Source: Monomorium pharaonis
Lineage: Eukaryota > Arthropoda > Insecta > Hymenoptera > Formicidae
Assembly (NCBI RefSeq): GCF_013373865.1
Contig: NC_050472.1
Location: 13,532,413-13,596,412 of the forward strand
Reading direction: 5' to 3'
Length of the DNA: 64,000 nucleotides
Both the position numbers and the translations under genes were made by a program. The number at the start of each line of letters is the position of its first letter. Within the stretch, counting starts at the first letter, position 1. The notes under the pieces were generated by a model. The model searched no databases, had not been told where the DNA came from, and worked only from the letters and a program-made list of their open reading frames with translations. Of this stretch, positions 24,865-36,395 are shown piece after piece.

Positions 24865-25829
24865 TATCCCAACAAAATTACCTTTTTAAAAAGGTAAAAA
24901 AAGGCGCCAAGTGTTTGGCTTTTCTTTTAAGCAAAAAAATTATTGGATGGTTCAACCTAAGTAATATAAGGAAAAAAATCACAAATTCAAGATAAAACTT
25001 TTAATCAAATTCAACCTAAGTGGTATATATCTTCCTGAATTGTTTTTTATAGGCGCGCAGCAGCCAATAATTTAATACGAAAAGCTGATATTTATAGTTT
25101 GATCTTGTATTTAAGATTTTCTTAAATTAATAATTAAATTACCTTTATAGTTAACAAAATTGTATTTAAAGATAAACTTAAGACAATCTTAAAGCCATAT
25201 CAGACTAAAAATTAAGATTGAAATTAAATTAGAATTTGATCATTCAAAACAAAGTTAACAAATATTGATTTTGTTCCTAATTGGTTACGTTTCAATTTAA
25301 TCTCAATATCAATCTTTAGTCTGATGCAAGCTTAATGAAAAATCAAACTGTATATGCCAGCTAAAGAATAAAGATCTAGTTTTATAGATTGGCGCATATA
25401 TTCTTCATATCATTATTTTTGTAGAGAAAAAACTTAATGCTCTCATTTTGTAATGTTTATTCTTAATTGGCGCAAAATATTTACATATCATTATTTTTGT
25501 AGAGAAATTAATTTGTGTGTGTAAATACAATAATTCTTTATTTAAAATAGTTGTCACTTTAATAATCAAAGTTATACCATTTCAGGAATGTATATTACTT
25601 AAGTTAAATTTGACACACTTAGTACATATTACTTAGGTTCAACCATCCAAAAGTATATACCACTTAGGTTAAATTTAATTAAAAGTTTTATCTTGAATTT
25701 ATGATTTTTTCTTTATATTCCTTATATTACTTATAGGTTGAACCATCCAATAATTTTTTTGCTTAAAGGAAAAACCAAACATTTGGCGCCTTTTTTTACC
25801 TTTTTTAAAAAGGTAATTTTGTTGGGATA
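24865..25829. mobile_element. Inverted-repeat element TATCCCAAC...GTTGGGATA
   Basis: Left end 24865-25035 and right end 25645-25829 are inverted copies (TATCCCAACAAAATTACC, later GGCGCCAAGTGTTTGG, attattggatggttcaacc). The centre is AT-rich. The LINE resumes at 25830, exactly after the right end. Non-coding. Confidence 0.7.
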
Positions 25830-26790
25830 CTGACTACGGAATACGGAGTGCCACAGGATTCGGTATTGGGCCCATTGTTGTTTATAATATATATAAATGA
25901 TATTGTTAATGTTTGCTCGGAGGTGTGTAGTATAAAAATGTTTGCGGACGATACCTTAATATGTGTGACAGGTGAGAGTAGTGCGGTGATAGAGAGAAAA
26001 TTGAATATTGCATTTAACGTAGTGGAGGAATAGATGAATACTAATAAACTGAAGATGAATGCGGGGAAAACAAAATATATGTTAATTAGAAGTATAAGAA
26101 AAGAATTGAGAGGCAATACTATTGTGAGATGTTTGGATGGAAATGAGATTGAGCGCGTAGAAATAATAAAGTACTTAGGTGTTGTTATTGATAATAGACT
26201 AGATTCAGCGGTCACTGCGATTACATGCTAAAAAAAATAAAGAAGAAAATAAGTTTTTTAAATAGAATAGGGAACTATATCTCAGCTTACACTAAATGTA
26301 CGATGTATAAGACAATTATAACACCTCACTTTGAGTATTGCGCGACGCTACTAATTGATATAGAAAATAATACACAGCTAAGTAGGCTCCAAAAAGTGCA
26401 AAATAAAGCTATGAGAGTCATATTGCAATGTGACAGACGTACCAAAGTAAAATGTATGCTCCAAACGCTGCAATTTATGACCATAAGACAAAGGCTGTAC
26501 TACAATATGTGCATATTTATTTTTAAGATCTTAAATAATATGATGCCGGAGCAATTTAGTTATAGACTTAGAATAGTAGGGAAAGAACGCGAAACTAGAC
26601 AGACAGGGCGTATTGCTATTGAATTTCGCAAAACAAGAAGCGCGCAAAAAAGTCTATTTTATGGGAGTGTATTAATGTATAATACACCCTCATAAACGCA
26701 TTACCACCCAAAATTAAACATTGTGATCGTTTAAAAATGTTTAAACAAATGTTGAAAAAGTTTGTCATAAATGATATAGCATAAGATTGT
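25830..26790 (+). pseudogene. Jockey-like LINE, 3' half (RT palm to C-terminus)
   Basis: Plus strand continuation of the copy at 18363-19933. Starts TTEYGVPQDSVLGPLLFIIYINDI (25848-26033), FADDTLICV catalytic box intact, IERKLNIAFNVVEE then an in-frame TAG in place of Trp, LKMNAGKTKYMLIR, KYLGVVIDNRL (26034-26231), frameshift near 26205, LNRIGNYISAYTKC, TPHFEYCATLLID, RLQKVQNKAMRVIL and a C-terminal RSAQKSLFYGSVLMYN (26225-26695). The 3' end fades near 26790. It is much less decayed than the copy at 14393. Confidence 0.85.
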
Positions 26791-26982
26791 ATATGTATGT
26801 ATTGAAAATAGCTGAGAAAACTAATTAAAGATCAATCAATCTCTCTGGATATTCTGAGACCGAAAGTCCCACCTGTTATCCACAAACCGCCATATTTCAA
26901 TCCTCAAGAATTTTCAGTCTTAAAACATAATTATAAATTAAATAAAAATAGTAATATCATAATATTAAATTGATTAATTTAA

Positions 26983-27180
26983 TGCTGGAGTAGTTCCTTT
27001 CAAGCTTAGAATACAAGCATGAGCGATGCCACCTACACTATTTTCCGTCTGTTAGTCCCCCGCGTGTTCCAAAAAGGCATTAGAATCGAGTCACTTTTGG
27101 TACGAAAACGCTCACTTTCGGTGAGAGTGTACAGACGCGTGTGTAAACCGATCCGACATTTTTTACCTATTATACCAACA
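26983..27180 (+). repeat. Copia 5' LTR
   Basis: 198 bp; compare 30843-31023. Shares gagcgatgccacct, ccgtctgttagtc and cgacattttttacct blocks with the 3' LTR. Confidence 0.88.
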
Positions 27181-27197
27181 AGTTATGGGCCGAGGTA
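27181..27197 (+). promoter_or_regulatory. Copia primer-binding site
   Basis: agttatgggccgagg directly follows the LTR. Copia elements prime from an internal cut of initiator tRNA-Met whose anticodon stem reads gggcccataac, matching gttatgggcc. Confidence 0.65.
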
Positions 27198-27325
27198 TGC
27201 AAACATCTATGGACAAAAAGTGTCGTGCAAGAGTCGTGTCGTTGAGAATTCCGTTTATTATCGTCAAATATTTTCTTCTGTATACAATCACGTGCAATTC
27301 GCGTGGTCCGCGAAGTAGAGACAAA

Positions 27326-30300
27326 ATGGCGACTAAAGTCTTCACAAGACACGTAGCAAAATTCAACGGATCGATTTTTCTCGATTGGATGTTCCAAATA
27401 TTGACTTTGTTTGCGAGTCATAAAGTCGATGATGTAGCATGTAACCGGAGCGAGAACCTGCCGGCAGCGCGGGACACTCCAGAAGCGAAAACTTGGAAGA
27501 AGGACAACGCGAAAGCCATGTTCCTGATTTCATGGAATGAGCTAGATGGAATCAGCTAGAGAGTCTGCTTATTTATACTACTGCAAAGGAGATGTGATAC
27601 GACCTAAAGGTGATACACGAATAGAAATCCGCGTCAAATAAGCTTCTGCTTAAGCAGCGATTTCATGCATATCAAAGAGGAAAAAAAAACTGCAACGTGG
27701 ACAAGAAAAGGAATGCATGTCACGACAAAAAGATCACATACCGCGAAAAAAGCCACTTCGCAAGAAAGTGTCCGAAGCGCAGACAAACGTATGAAAAAGA
27801 TGATGCGGGTGATTGTACTCTCATGGTCGTGAATTCGAATGCCACGTGTTAGACAAACGAACTGTTCCGATCGAGAAGTTAATCGACGGAAAGTGGCGCG
27901 ACTCAAGAATTGAAAAAGTACTATACGTGTCAGGATTACAAAAAAATTTGCTCTCAGTTGGTGTGTATGTGAGAAGAGAGAGCTAGATGTGGAGTTCGAA
28001 AGTGAAAAAGTCACAATCTCGCAGAGAAGGAACGTAGTCGCTTGTGGAAACAAGCAATTAATAATGCCTACAGAATGTTTATGCGCACGCGTGCATTGGC
28101 AGACGGCGGTCAGGCCAATGTAGTTACCATAAGCCTACGACTATAACATAAAAGACTGGAGCATATAAACGTTCGAGCACTGAAGGACTTCGTGGAAAAT
28201 GAACTAGTGGACGGCGTACGTATTATCGAAAAGAGCGATTTCTTTTGCAAAGCGTGCCAGCTAGGTAAATCGCACAGCTTCCGTTTGAAAAGGTGGAAAT
28301 ACGACACCGGATAAATTAGTACACTCCGACGTTAGTGGCCCGATGTCAGTACCGTCCCTAAAAGATACGCGCCTCTTTGTGACTTTCAAAAATGATGCGT
28401 AAGGATACCGATTTATTTATTTTATAAAACGCGTCAGACGTGTTCAATCGGTTTAAAGAATTCAAACGTGAGATTGCAAACAAATTTGGTCAGACGCTGA
28501 AGACATCTTCAACAAGAAGATGAAGGACTTCTTGAAGAATCTGGGCATCAGGCACGTGATGACAGGGCCGTTCACACCAGAACAGAACGGCAAAACTGAG
28601 AGTGATAACCGCACGATAGTAGAAAGCATACTGAACGATTTATTTATTGACTGGATAAAACGGGAAGAATGAAGCGTCTTGTGAATTTATGATAAACCTT
28701 TTTATTTTCACGTACTATCGATACAACGACCATCTTAGTTCTTGGCGCATCCGGTCACGCTCGCACTGGTGCCAACAGATGCAAGTAAAATCACAGATCG
28801 GCGAGAAAACGCCGCGTCGATCGCGCCAAGAGTCTTGCATCACTGCATGTCAAAGCGCGCAATATTCAAAAACGTTACAATATAACGCAACAAAGCATTG
28901 GATATTAATCCAGAACTCACATAAATCAGACACATACGAATGCTCCTACAAGCCAGAGATCTACCGAAATTTCTTTGGGCGGAAACAGTAAACACAACTG
29001 TTTATATGTTAAATCAGATATTGTCTTCGAGCAAAGTAAAGAGCCAAACGCCGTTCAAAATACGAACAGGTCCAAAGCCTAACCTCGAGCACGTGAAACT
29101 GTTCAGGTCGGAAGCATACGCTTACATTTCCAAGCAGTTCACAACAAAATTCGATGCGAGGTTTAAAAGGGCACTCCTAGTTGGATACAACAGACTCGTC
29201 AAACGTCAGTTTAATGAAAAATATAATTTTTCAGACCCCAAAAAAGACGATTCTGATAAAGTAGAGATGATGTTTTCCACAAACGCTAAAGAGGCGGAAC
29301 AAACAAGAAAGAATGAGCAGACCAGGAAAACGGGCGGGCTTAAAAAAAAAGTGCCTGATAACAAGCCATGTTACCTATGAAGAACCGAGACGATTGCTAG
29401 ATCAAGACAAGCTAAAAGCCCCTGAACAATATAAAGCAAATGTATTGGAGTGCAATGTTCCCGAGAGTTTCCAGGAAGCAATTAGCTGTGCAAATTCGAA
29501 GTGGAAACAAGCGATCAAAGAAGAGTCGGAAGTTCACTCACGCAATGACACCTGGTAAATAGTGCCAAGAAAATCCAACATGAAGACAATCAATTCCAAG
29601 TAGGTCTTCAAAATACTGCGAAACGAGTCAGGTATAGTGCAGCGCTACAAAGCTAGACTTTGCGCCAAAAGTTTCAAAGAAGAAATCGACTTCAATGAAT
29701 CCTTTTCACCAGTAGTGAAATACGACTCACTATGAGTGCTTCTAGCACTTATTACTCAAGACTTAAAAATGGCCACATTTGACATACGTACCGCGTTCCT
29801 GTATGAGAAACTGAAAGAGATTTATATGGAGATACACAAATTTAGATGAACTACACAAAAGGGGAAGTAAAAAACGTAAGACTCTGTAGTATGCGCGCTT
29901 AAAAAATCGCTATACGGACTCAAACAAGCCCTGCGCTGTTGGAATCCTAAGTTTAACACGTTCTTATATCAATTTGGTTTGAAAGAGATTGACGCGGATA
30001 AATGTATTTGTACAAGTCGGTATCACTCACACGCTGTATCTCGCGCTTTTTAGATAGATTCAGCATGAACAATGTGAAACCTGTGTACGTGCCCGCTGAT
30101 CCAAATGTAGTTCTAAAACCGGTAGACCGAGAGTGAAGATGTGCGCGACAAAGCGTATCGAGAAACCATTGGGTCTTTAATATTTTTTACTACTTTAACT
30201 CGTCCGGATATCTCCTACGCGGTGAACATTTTGAGTAAATATATGAACAAATACGATTTGAATCATTAGCGTGCAATCAAAAAAATATTCGCTTATTTAG

Positions 30301-30793
30301 ATAGCAGTCAAGAAGTTAGTATACTGTATCAAAGCAAAAAAATTTAGTCGGATATTCTGATGCTGATTACGAGAGCAATCTAGAAACGAAAAGATCGACG
30401 TCAGGATATGTATTTTGTCTAGCAAATGGTTGTGTAACGTGGTCGTCACAACGTCAAAAGATTGTTACTCTAAGTTCAACCGAGTCTGAATACGTTGCAA
30501 TGGCCAAAGAACTTATTTGGTTAAAAAAAAAGTTAAGTGGTATCAGTCATCCATGTGAAAAAACTACGACATTGTTTGTTGACAATCAATATATCATTGA
30601 GTTGAGCAAAAATCCTGAGTTCCACAAGAGGACAAAACACATTGACGTCCGATATCATTTTCTGCGAAGAAAATACAAGAGCAGCGAGATCGGCATAGAG
30701 TACATATCGTCCGAGTTGCAGAGAGTTAACATGTTCACTAAGGCTTTATCGCAAAATTGCTTCAAGCGCTTATGTGCGTATCAGGTTGTCTAG
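27326..30793 (+). pseudogene. Copia gag-pol remnant
   Basis: Gag begins at ATG 27326 (MATKVFTRHVAKFNGSIFLDW, then PEAKTWKKDNAKAMFLIS). The CCHC zinc-knuckle region lies near 27710-27780 (HFARKCPKR), followed by a Gag-pre-integrase region near 28130-28280 (HINVRALKDFVENELVDG, then CKACQLGKSH). Integrase core 28320-28700 has HSDVSGPM and TPEQNGKTE; a C-terminal integrase region follows (28940-29380: NTTVYMLNQ, KLFRSEAYAYI). RT 29440-30010 has WKQAIKEE, FSPVVKYDSL, ATFDIRTAFLY and SLYGLKQA. The expected YVDD box near 30020 is missing because that stretch is deleted or scrambled. RNase H 30340-30793 has GYSDADY, LSSTESEYVA and KHIDVRYHF. Many stops and shifts; not functional. Confidence 0.88.
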
Positions 30794-30842
30794 AGAATTC
30801 AAGGACTTCGAGTAGCTCAAAGCTTGAAACAAACAGCAAAAG

Positions 30843-31023
30843 TGTTGGAGTAATTTTTTTCAACCTTAGACTACAGGCACGAGCGATGCCACCTGCACTA
30901 TCTTCCGTCTGTTAGTCTCCCGCGTATTCCAAAGAGGCGTTAAAATCGAATCACGAGAACGCTCACTCTCGGTGCAGACGCATGTGTAAGCCGAACCGAC
31001 ATTTTTTACCTACTGTACCAACA
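30843..31023 (+). repeat. Copia 3' LTR
   Basis: 181 bp, TGTTGGAGTA...GTACCAACA; shorter than the 5' LTR by an indel near 30955 and otherwise collinear. Confidence 0.88.
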
Positions 31024-31277
31024 TTTAATAATAATGATTATAATAATAATAAGTTAGAGAATTTGAAATAATATATAAAACCACACAAGAAATATAAGCA
31101 TTAAGATTCAGCTACAACCAGAGAGGATTTTTTAATTAGTTATGTTTAAAAAATTAAATGACTAAAAAATAATGCTTTAAGAAATAACCTTACCATACAA
31201 TTTTTAGAGTCAAAAATCTTAATTCTGTATAAACAAAAAACTATTTTAAATCATAAAAAATTGTGTCAGATAAAATA

Positions 31278-33611
31278 CACTGGCGCAAAAAAAAAACAAA
31301 ACAAAATTTTTGACCGATTTTTAGGCAATATTCAAAGTGATACAACTTTGCGAAAAATCATCCAAATCACATGTACTTTTTAAATTAAAGAGCAAAGACT
31401 CTACTTTGAGAATCCTTACGCAAAAGTTTGATTTTTTAAGTGTAGACCTTTTGTATCGCATGAAAACCAAACTTGAAAAAAATAAAAGTTTGTTATCATT
31501 TTGCACAAATTTCTCGTTAAAATTTTGCTAATATTAATTTAGATTCTTAAAGTTCATTCTTTTCTAAGCAATTTAAAAAAAACATGTTGATACAATGTTT
31601 TTTGTTGATTGCACGCGAGTTTGAAATTTGCACTGCATTTTAAGGTATTTTAGCGAATAAATACGGTATTTTTGAATATCATGAATTTTGAGTATCAATA
31701 TGATATTGCACATTAATTTTATTCGTGTTTAACTTAATCATACCGCCGTCATCAGAGTGACCCGATGTGCACCACGTGAAGGTTGACGGTCGGATTTTGC
31801 GCATCATGTGGCTCTGAAATTCATCGGTGGAAATTTGCACTTACTGATCTGAATATAGCGGATAGCTGATATAGCACCAATTTCAAGTCAAAGGTTCCCA
31901 GTCATTTTAGCAGCCTGCTCAGATCAATGTTTGCATTGCATTTTATGTTAAATAAAAAATGCCGCAGCATTTAACTGAAATTCAACGTGCGCAAATTGTT
32001 GCCCTTCTACAAGAAGAAAATACGGTGCGTTATGTTGCAGAATGAATGCAAATTCATTATTCTGCGGTTTTCCGTGCTCGGAGAAATTTCGAACAAAAAG
32101 GAAGATTTGATCGTCGTGAAGGTTCTGGTCGAAGGCGAATTACTACGCCTAGAGAAGACGGTCAAATCATCTATGCTACCGTGCGAGAACCTGCTCAAAG
32201 TGCGCGTCAAATCCTTGATGGATTAAATCTTAGAAGACGAATTTCTGACGTAACTGTCAGAAATCGTTTACAAGAGGCAGGTCTGCATTCACGCAGCAGA
32301 GTTCGAGTTCCAGCGCTAACCAGACAACACCGTCAAGCTCGTCTTCACTATGCTAGAACGTATCAGAATTGGACTCAAAGGCAATGGCGCAATGTTTTAT
32401 TTACAGATGAGTCAAGATTTTGCCTGTTCAATTCTGATAGACGTGTTGGCGTCATCGAGGTCATCGTTACGACCGTTCCTGCGTACAACCCGTTCTTTCA
32501 ACGGTGGTTCTTTTATGGTATGGGGTGGAATTTGGTACAATGGACGCACTGAATTGGTCATCCAACCACCACCAGGAGTGACAGCAGTACGCTACATTAA
32601 TAAAGTTTTAAGACCGCATGTACTGCCAGTGGAACGTCGTATTGGACAAAATTTCGTGCTTATGCACGTCCTCACACGGCAACAATTACTAGACAATTCC
32701 GACAAAACAGGATTATTGTTCTGCCTCATCCTCCTATAAGCCCAGACCTTAATCTCATTGAATATATCTGGGATTTAATGGATATGGAGAGACCACCAAC
32801 TAATCTCCATGACCTGTCAGAAATGCTGGTGCGAATTTGGAATGAAATGAGACCGCAATGAGAAATCCAAGCATGCATCAACATGAAAGAACGTTTGCAA
32901 CAGGTCATTAGACAACGAGGAAGGAACACCCACTATTAAACACATGCACATAAACATGTACACAAACATACACATTCATCTACACTCATAAACCTACACA
33001 TAAATATACACATACACATACTCATCATAAAAATTCAAATTTTATTTAAAAAATCGGCCCTTTTCAGGGCCACATGATGTGCAAAATCCGACCTCCACGT
33101 GGTGCATATCGGGTCACTCTGATGACGGCGGTATGATTAAGTTAAACACAAATAAAATTAATGTGCAATATCATATTGATACTCAAAATTCATGATATTC
33201 AAAAAATACCATATTTATTCGCTAAAATACCTTAAAATGCAGTGCAAATTTCAAATTCACGTGCAATCAACAAAAAACATCGTATCGACATGTTTTTTTT
33301 AAATTGCTTAGAAAAGAATGAACTTTAAAAATCTGAATTAATATTAGCAAGATTATAACGAGAAACTTGTACAAAATGATAATAAACTTTTACTTTTTTC
33401 AATTAAAAAAAACATGTTTGGTTTTCATGTGATACAAAAGGTTTACACTTAAAAAATCAAAATTTCGCGTAGGGATTCTCAAAGTAGAGTCTTTGCTCTT
33501 TAATTTAAAAAAAGTACATGTAATTTGGATGATTTTTCGCAAAATTGCATCACTTTGAAGATTGCCTAAAAATCAGTCACAAATTTTATTTAGTTTTTTT
33601 TTGCGCCAATG
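31278..33611 (+). mobile_element. Tc1-like element with ~0.54-kb inverted repeats
   Basis: CACTGGCGCAAAAAA at the left and TTTTTTGCGCCAATG at the right, TA on both flanks (31276-31277, 33612-33613). Inverted repeats extend from 31278 to about 31818 and from 33064 to 33611, far longer than the 20-30 bp usual for Tc1. A transposase pseudogene lies between. The 12012-12777 element is a deletion product of the same family. Confidence 0.88.
31959..32938 (+). pseudogene. Tc1 transposase (DD34E type), broken
   Basis: ATG at 31959 opens MPQHLTEIQRAQIVALLQEE (helix-turn-helix). A TGA at 32043-32045 replaces what is probably an Arg codon. The frame resumes MQIHYSAVFRARRNFEQKGR with a second DNA-binding region (GRRRITTPRED) and VRNRLQEAGLHSR. 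The first catalytic Asp is in FTDESRF (about 32403). A frameshift near 32440 moves the rest to another frame (SFMVWGGIWYNGRTELV). The second Asp motif, normally in an N-A-R-P-H context, is destroyed by a small deletion near 32665. The catalytic Glu region (SPDLNLIEYIWD) is still readable. It ends near 32938 in RGRNTHY-stop. Confidence 0.88.
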
Positions 33612-33884
33612 TATATAGTGTACGTAACAAAAACTATAGATTTTCAGTACTGGCAGTAATATCAAAACTCAGCCATAGTATTTTAGAAAAATATTATACC
33701 AAAAAGAGAAAAAGGTTTCTTAAAAATAATAACACTATTTCTACTTTTTATGCTCTATTTTAATAAAGTACAAACTATTTCAGTATTTTTTAGCACAGAA
33801 ACTGAAACAATTGGTCTAAAGAAAATATACAGTTGCTTTTTAAAAAAGTATAATTGCATATTGGAAATTGCAATAATTTTTTAA

Positions 33885-34305
33885 TAAATAAGCCTGCAAA
33901 ATTTTGTCCGCTGAGATATAACAGTGTTTTTCGACGATATTTGTAGCGCTGAATTTGTAGTGACAAATCTGAATCTGGCCGGGGATTTGTCGAACACGTC
34001 AGGATTTTGCTAATTCAGTTTTGCATTATAATAATAAATTCCACTAAATTTTTATGCCTTAAATTGCTCACCTTAATTCCTTTATTGTTTTTAACTATAC
34101 AAACAAATTTTTTGATTTTTTACTACACATGCATTTCCGTACATTTTTTAAGGAATTTGAATCTCTAAGCAAGATTAACGAAATCTTGACGTGATAGGTA
34201 AATTCTCAGTCATATTCGGATTTGTCACCACAAATTCAGCGCTATAAATATCGTTGGAAAACACTGTTACATCTCAGTAGACAAAATTTCGCAGGCCTGT
34301 TATTT
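33885..34305. mobile_element. Palindromic MITE
   Basis: Arms about 33885-33985 and 34215-34305 are inverted (AAGCCTGC.AAATTTTGTC, gataT.TAGCGCTGAATTTGT, gtgacaaatc). The centre is AT-rich. No coding content. Confidence 0.7.
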
Positions 34306-34779
34306 TTGAAAAAATTATTTAACCCATCAAGTCTCAAATAAACAGCTTTCTGTGACTTAGTTCAGTGGTATTTTATACTATAAATCTAATCCTCAAAAAA
34401 TTTCAAACCAACTTTTTCTTATGTAAAATTTCCTGAACCTTCAATCTGTCGTCAGATTTGCTCACAAGTGCAATTTGGACAATTTATGTTAAGGGGTTAT
34501 ACCTACTTGGGTAGATAAAAAAATCGATTTTTTTATTGCATTTTCTTAATGTACATGTGCGTAACGTAAATGTACACAGTGCGCAGCTGCCGCTTAGTAA
34601 CATGGGTGGTACGGTCTCTTTCTCTCTCCAAGTAACGTTCTATTGTATCGCTCGAGATACATGTATACATTCAAGTACATTTGTATTAGTGTGTTCTGGA
34701 CCAGTTGTGTACAAGACACTCAAACGTGCAACATCGGAAGTTCGTTACGATCAGTTTATTTCTCTGCATTTACTAAAGC

Positions 34780-36395
34780 TTTTGCCGCTTTTTTAACTAG
34801 TGAAGCAAGAAATAAAGAAAACCGATGGGCCGAATAAGAATCATTTAACAGTATCTGGTAATGGCACATAAAAAAAACTCGGATTTACTTCACTGTTCGA
34901 AGTGTCTTCCTTGATTGGATATTATACTGAGAAGATTTTAGATATTGAAATAAAAAATGCATACTGCAAAATGCGTGAACTGTGGTCAAAAAAATCAGAT
35001 ACAACTGACAAGGGGACCTTACGGGTCATGGGTCATCGATTTTTTTCATACTTATAGGATTTGAAGATCAGTACCCGGACTTCAATTTTCTAAAGCAGTA
35101 CGATGCGCTTCTCAAAAATACTCGAGAAAATCGATTTTGAAGATTCCCGATATCTTTAAGTACAGAAAATTTTGACCTATCGTCAGAGCCGTCCATATCT
35201 TAAAGATATCGGAAATCTTTAAAATCGATTTTCTTGAGTATTTTTGAGAAGCGCATCGTATTGCTTTAGGAAATTGAAGTCCGGGTACTGATCTTCAAAT
35301 CCTATAAGAATGAAAAAAATCGATGACCCATGACCCGTAAGGTCCCCTTGTGAGTATGAAAAGTGGAAGGAAGATCATGAACCTTTATGTACAGCCAATC
35401 ACATTGGTTCATCAGGAAAAATGGTTCATCAAAAAAAATGGTCGATGGCATTACGGATGTTCAAACGTTCCGAAAATTTTCACGGAGTCAAATATATAAA
35501 TTATATTGGAGACGGCTATTCCAAAACTTTTAGTGCAATTCTCAAAGCATCACCTTACGGAGAAATCAGTGTCATAAAAAAAGAATGTGTAGGACACGTG
35601 CAAAAAAGAATGGGCATCCGATTGGGCGAGTGTAAAAAGAAAAATAAGGGGCTCGGAAGCAAGGGAAAATTAACCGAAAAAAATGATTGACAAATTGGCG
35701 ATGTATTACGGCTTAGCAATTCGTCGTCGCGCAGATTCAGCCGAAGCAATGGAAAGTGCGATTTGGGCAACATATAATCATTATAGCTCTACCGACGAAG
35801 CTCCGCATCACGAAAAATGCCCGCCCGAAAGTGACTCGTGGTGTGAGTAGCAGAGAGCTTATGCAGCGCTGCCCGAAGATAAAAAGAACAAGATCGCAGA
35901 TTTCAAGCACACGTATGAGCCTCTTCCTCCAGTTGTTTTGGAAGCTATCAAGCCCATCTACGTAGATCTTTTAAAAAGGGAATTGCTTGATAGATGCGTT
36001 GGCGGATTCACGCAGAACAATAACGAAAGTTTATAACCAACTCATCTGAAAAATCAGCCTGAAGAATCTTCCGAGCGGTGCACTTTCTGTTAAAATTGCA
36101 GTATACACATCTGCCTGTAATTTTATCAAAGGTAACATAGCCCTTCTGAAGATTTTTGAGGCATTAGGCATACCCTGTGACCGAAATGCCCACGAATATA
36201 TTGTAAAAGAAGACGAGACCCGTGTTACGATTGCCGAGCAGCGCGCGCATGCGGCCACTAGAGAGCAAAGAATGGCTCGTAGACAACAACAACTCGACGT
36301 TTTGGAGGTGGTTCTGAAAATGCAGAAAGGACCCTTTATGGCCCTGGAATGGATGATTCTATATAAGTTAAAAAAATTAGTTTTAATTATAAAAA
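34780..36395 (+). pseudogene. Kolobok/Mutator-like-domain transposase, broken
   Basis: N-terminal part 34800-35007 (KTDGPNKNHLTV, GFTSLFEVSSLIGYYTEK). After the MITE come NHIGSSGK and MFKRSENFHGVKYINYIGDGYSKTF (35440-35540); the family's second Asp in G-D-G-D has become Tyr. Then ECVGHVQKRMGIRLGE (C-x-x-H). An extra A near 35680 shifts the frame to MYYGLAIRRRADSAEAM, then STDEAPHHEKCPPESDSWCE, LLKRELLDRCVGGFTQNNNES and REQRMARRQQQLDVLEV. It ends near 36395. The G-D-G, C-x-x-H and NNNES layout fits animal Kolobok-type transposases (Mutator-like transposase domain). Confidence 0.72.
35008..35351. mobile_element. 344-bp palindromic MITE nested in transposase
   Basis: ACAAGGGGACCTTACGGGTC at left; right end is its complement through ggtccccttgt. 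Arms extend about 150 bp (atcgatttttttcat, ccggacttcaattt, gatgcgcttctcaaaa). Splits the Kolobok-like coding region. Shares the ACAAGGG start with the 21883-24296 palindrome. Confidence 0.85.

Larger units (their letters stand above)
26983..31023 (+). mobile_element. Copia LTR retrotransposon, both LTRs, 5-bp TSD
   Basis: 5' LTR 26983-27180 and 3' LTR 30843-31023, TGYTGGAGTA...TACCAACA. Exact target duplication TTTAA at 26978-26982 and 31024-31028. Just inside the 5' LTR, gttatgggc (27183-27191) fits the copia-type primer site that uses a half tRNA-iMet. The LTRs differ at roughly one base in seven or eight and by an indel near 27080, so the insertion is old. Gag, integrase, RT and RNase H remnants follow in copia order. 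Confidence 0.9.

Noticed and set aside
27019..27318. 99-codon ORF at the copia 5' LTR
   Set aside because: Runs through the LTR and primer site in a frame different from Gag; not a gene.
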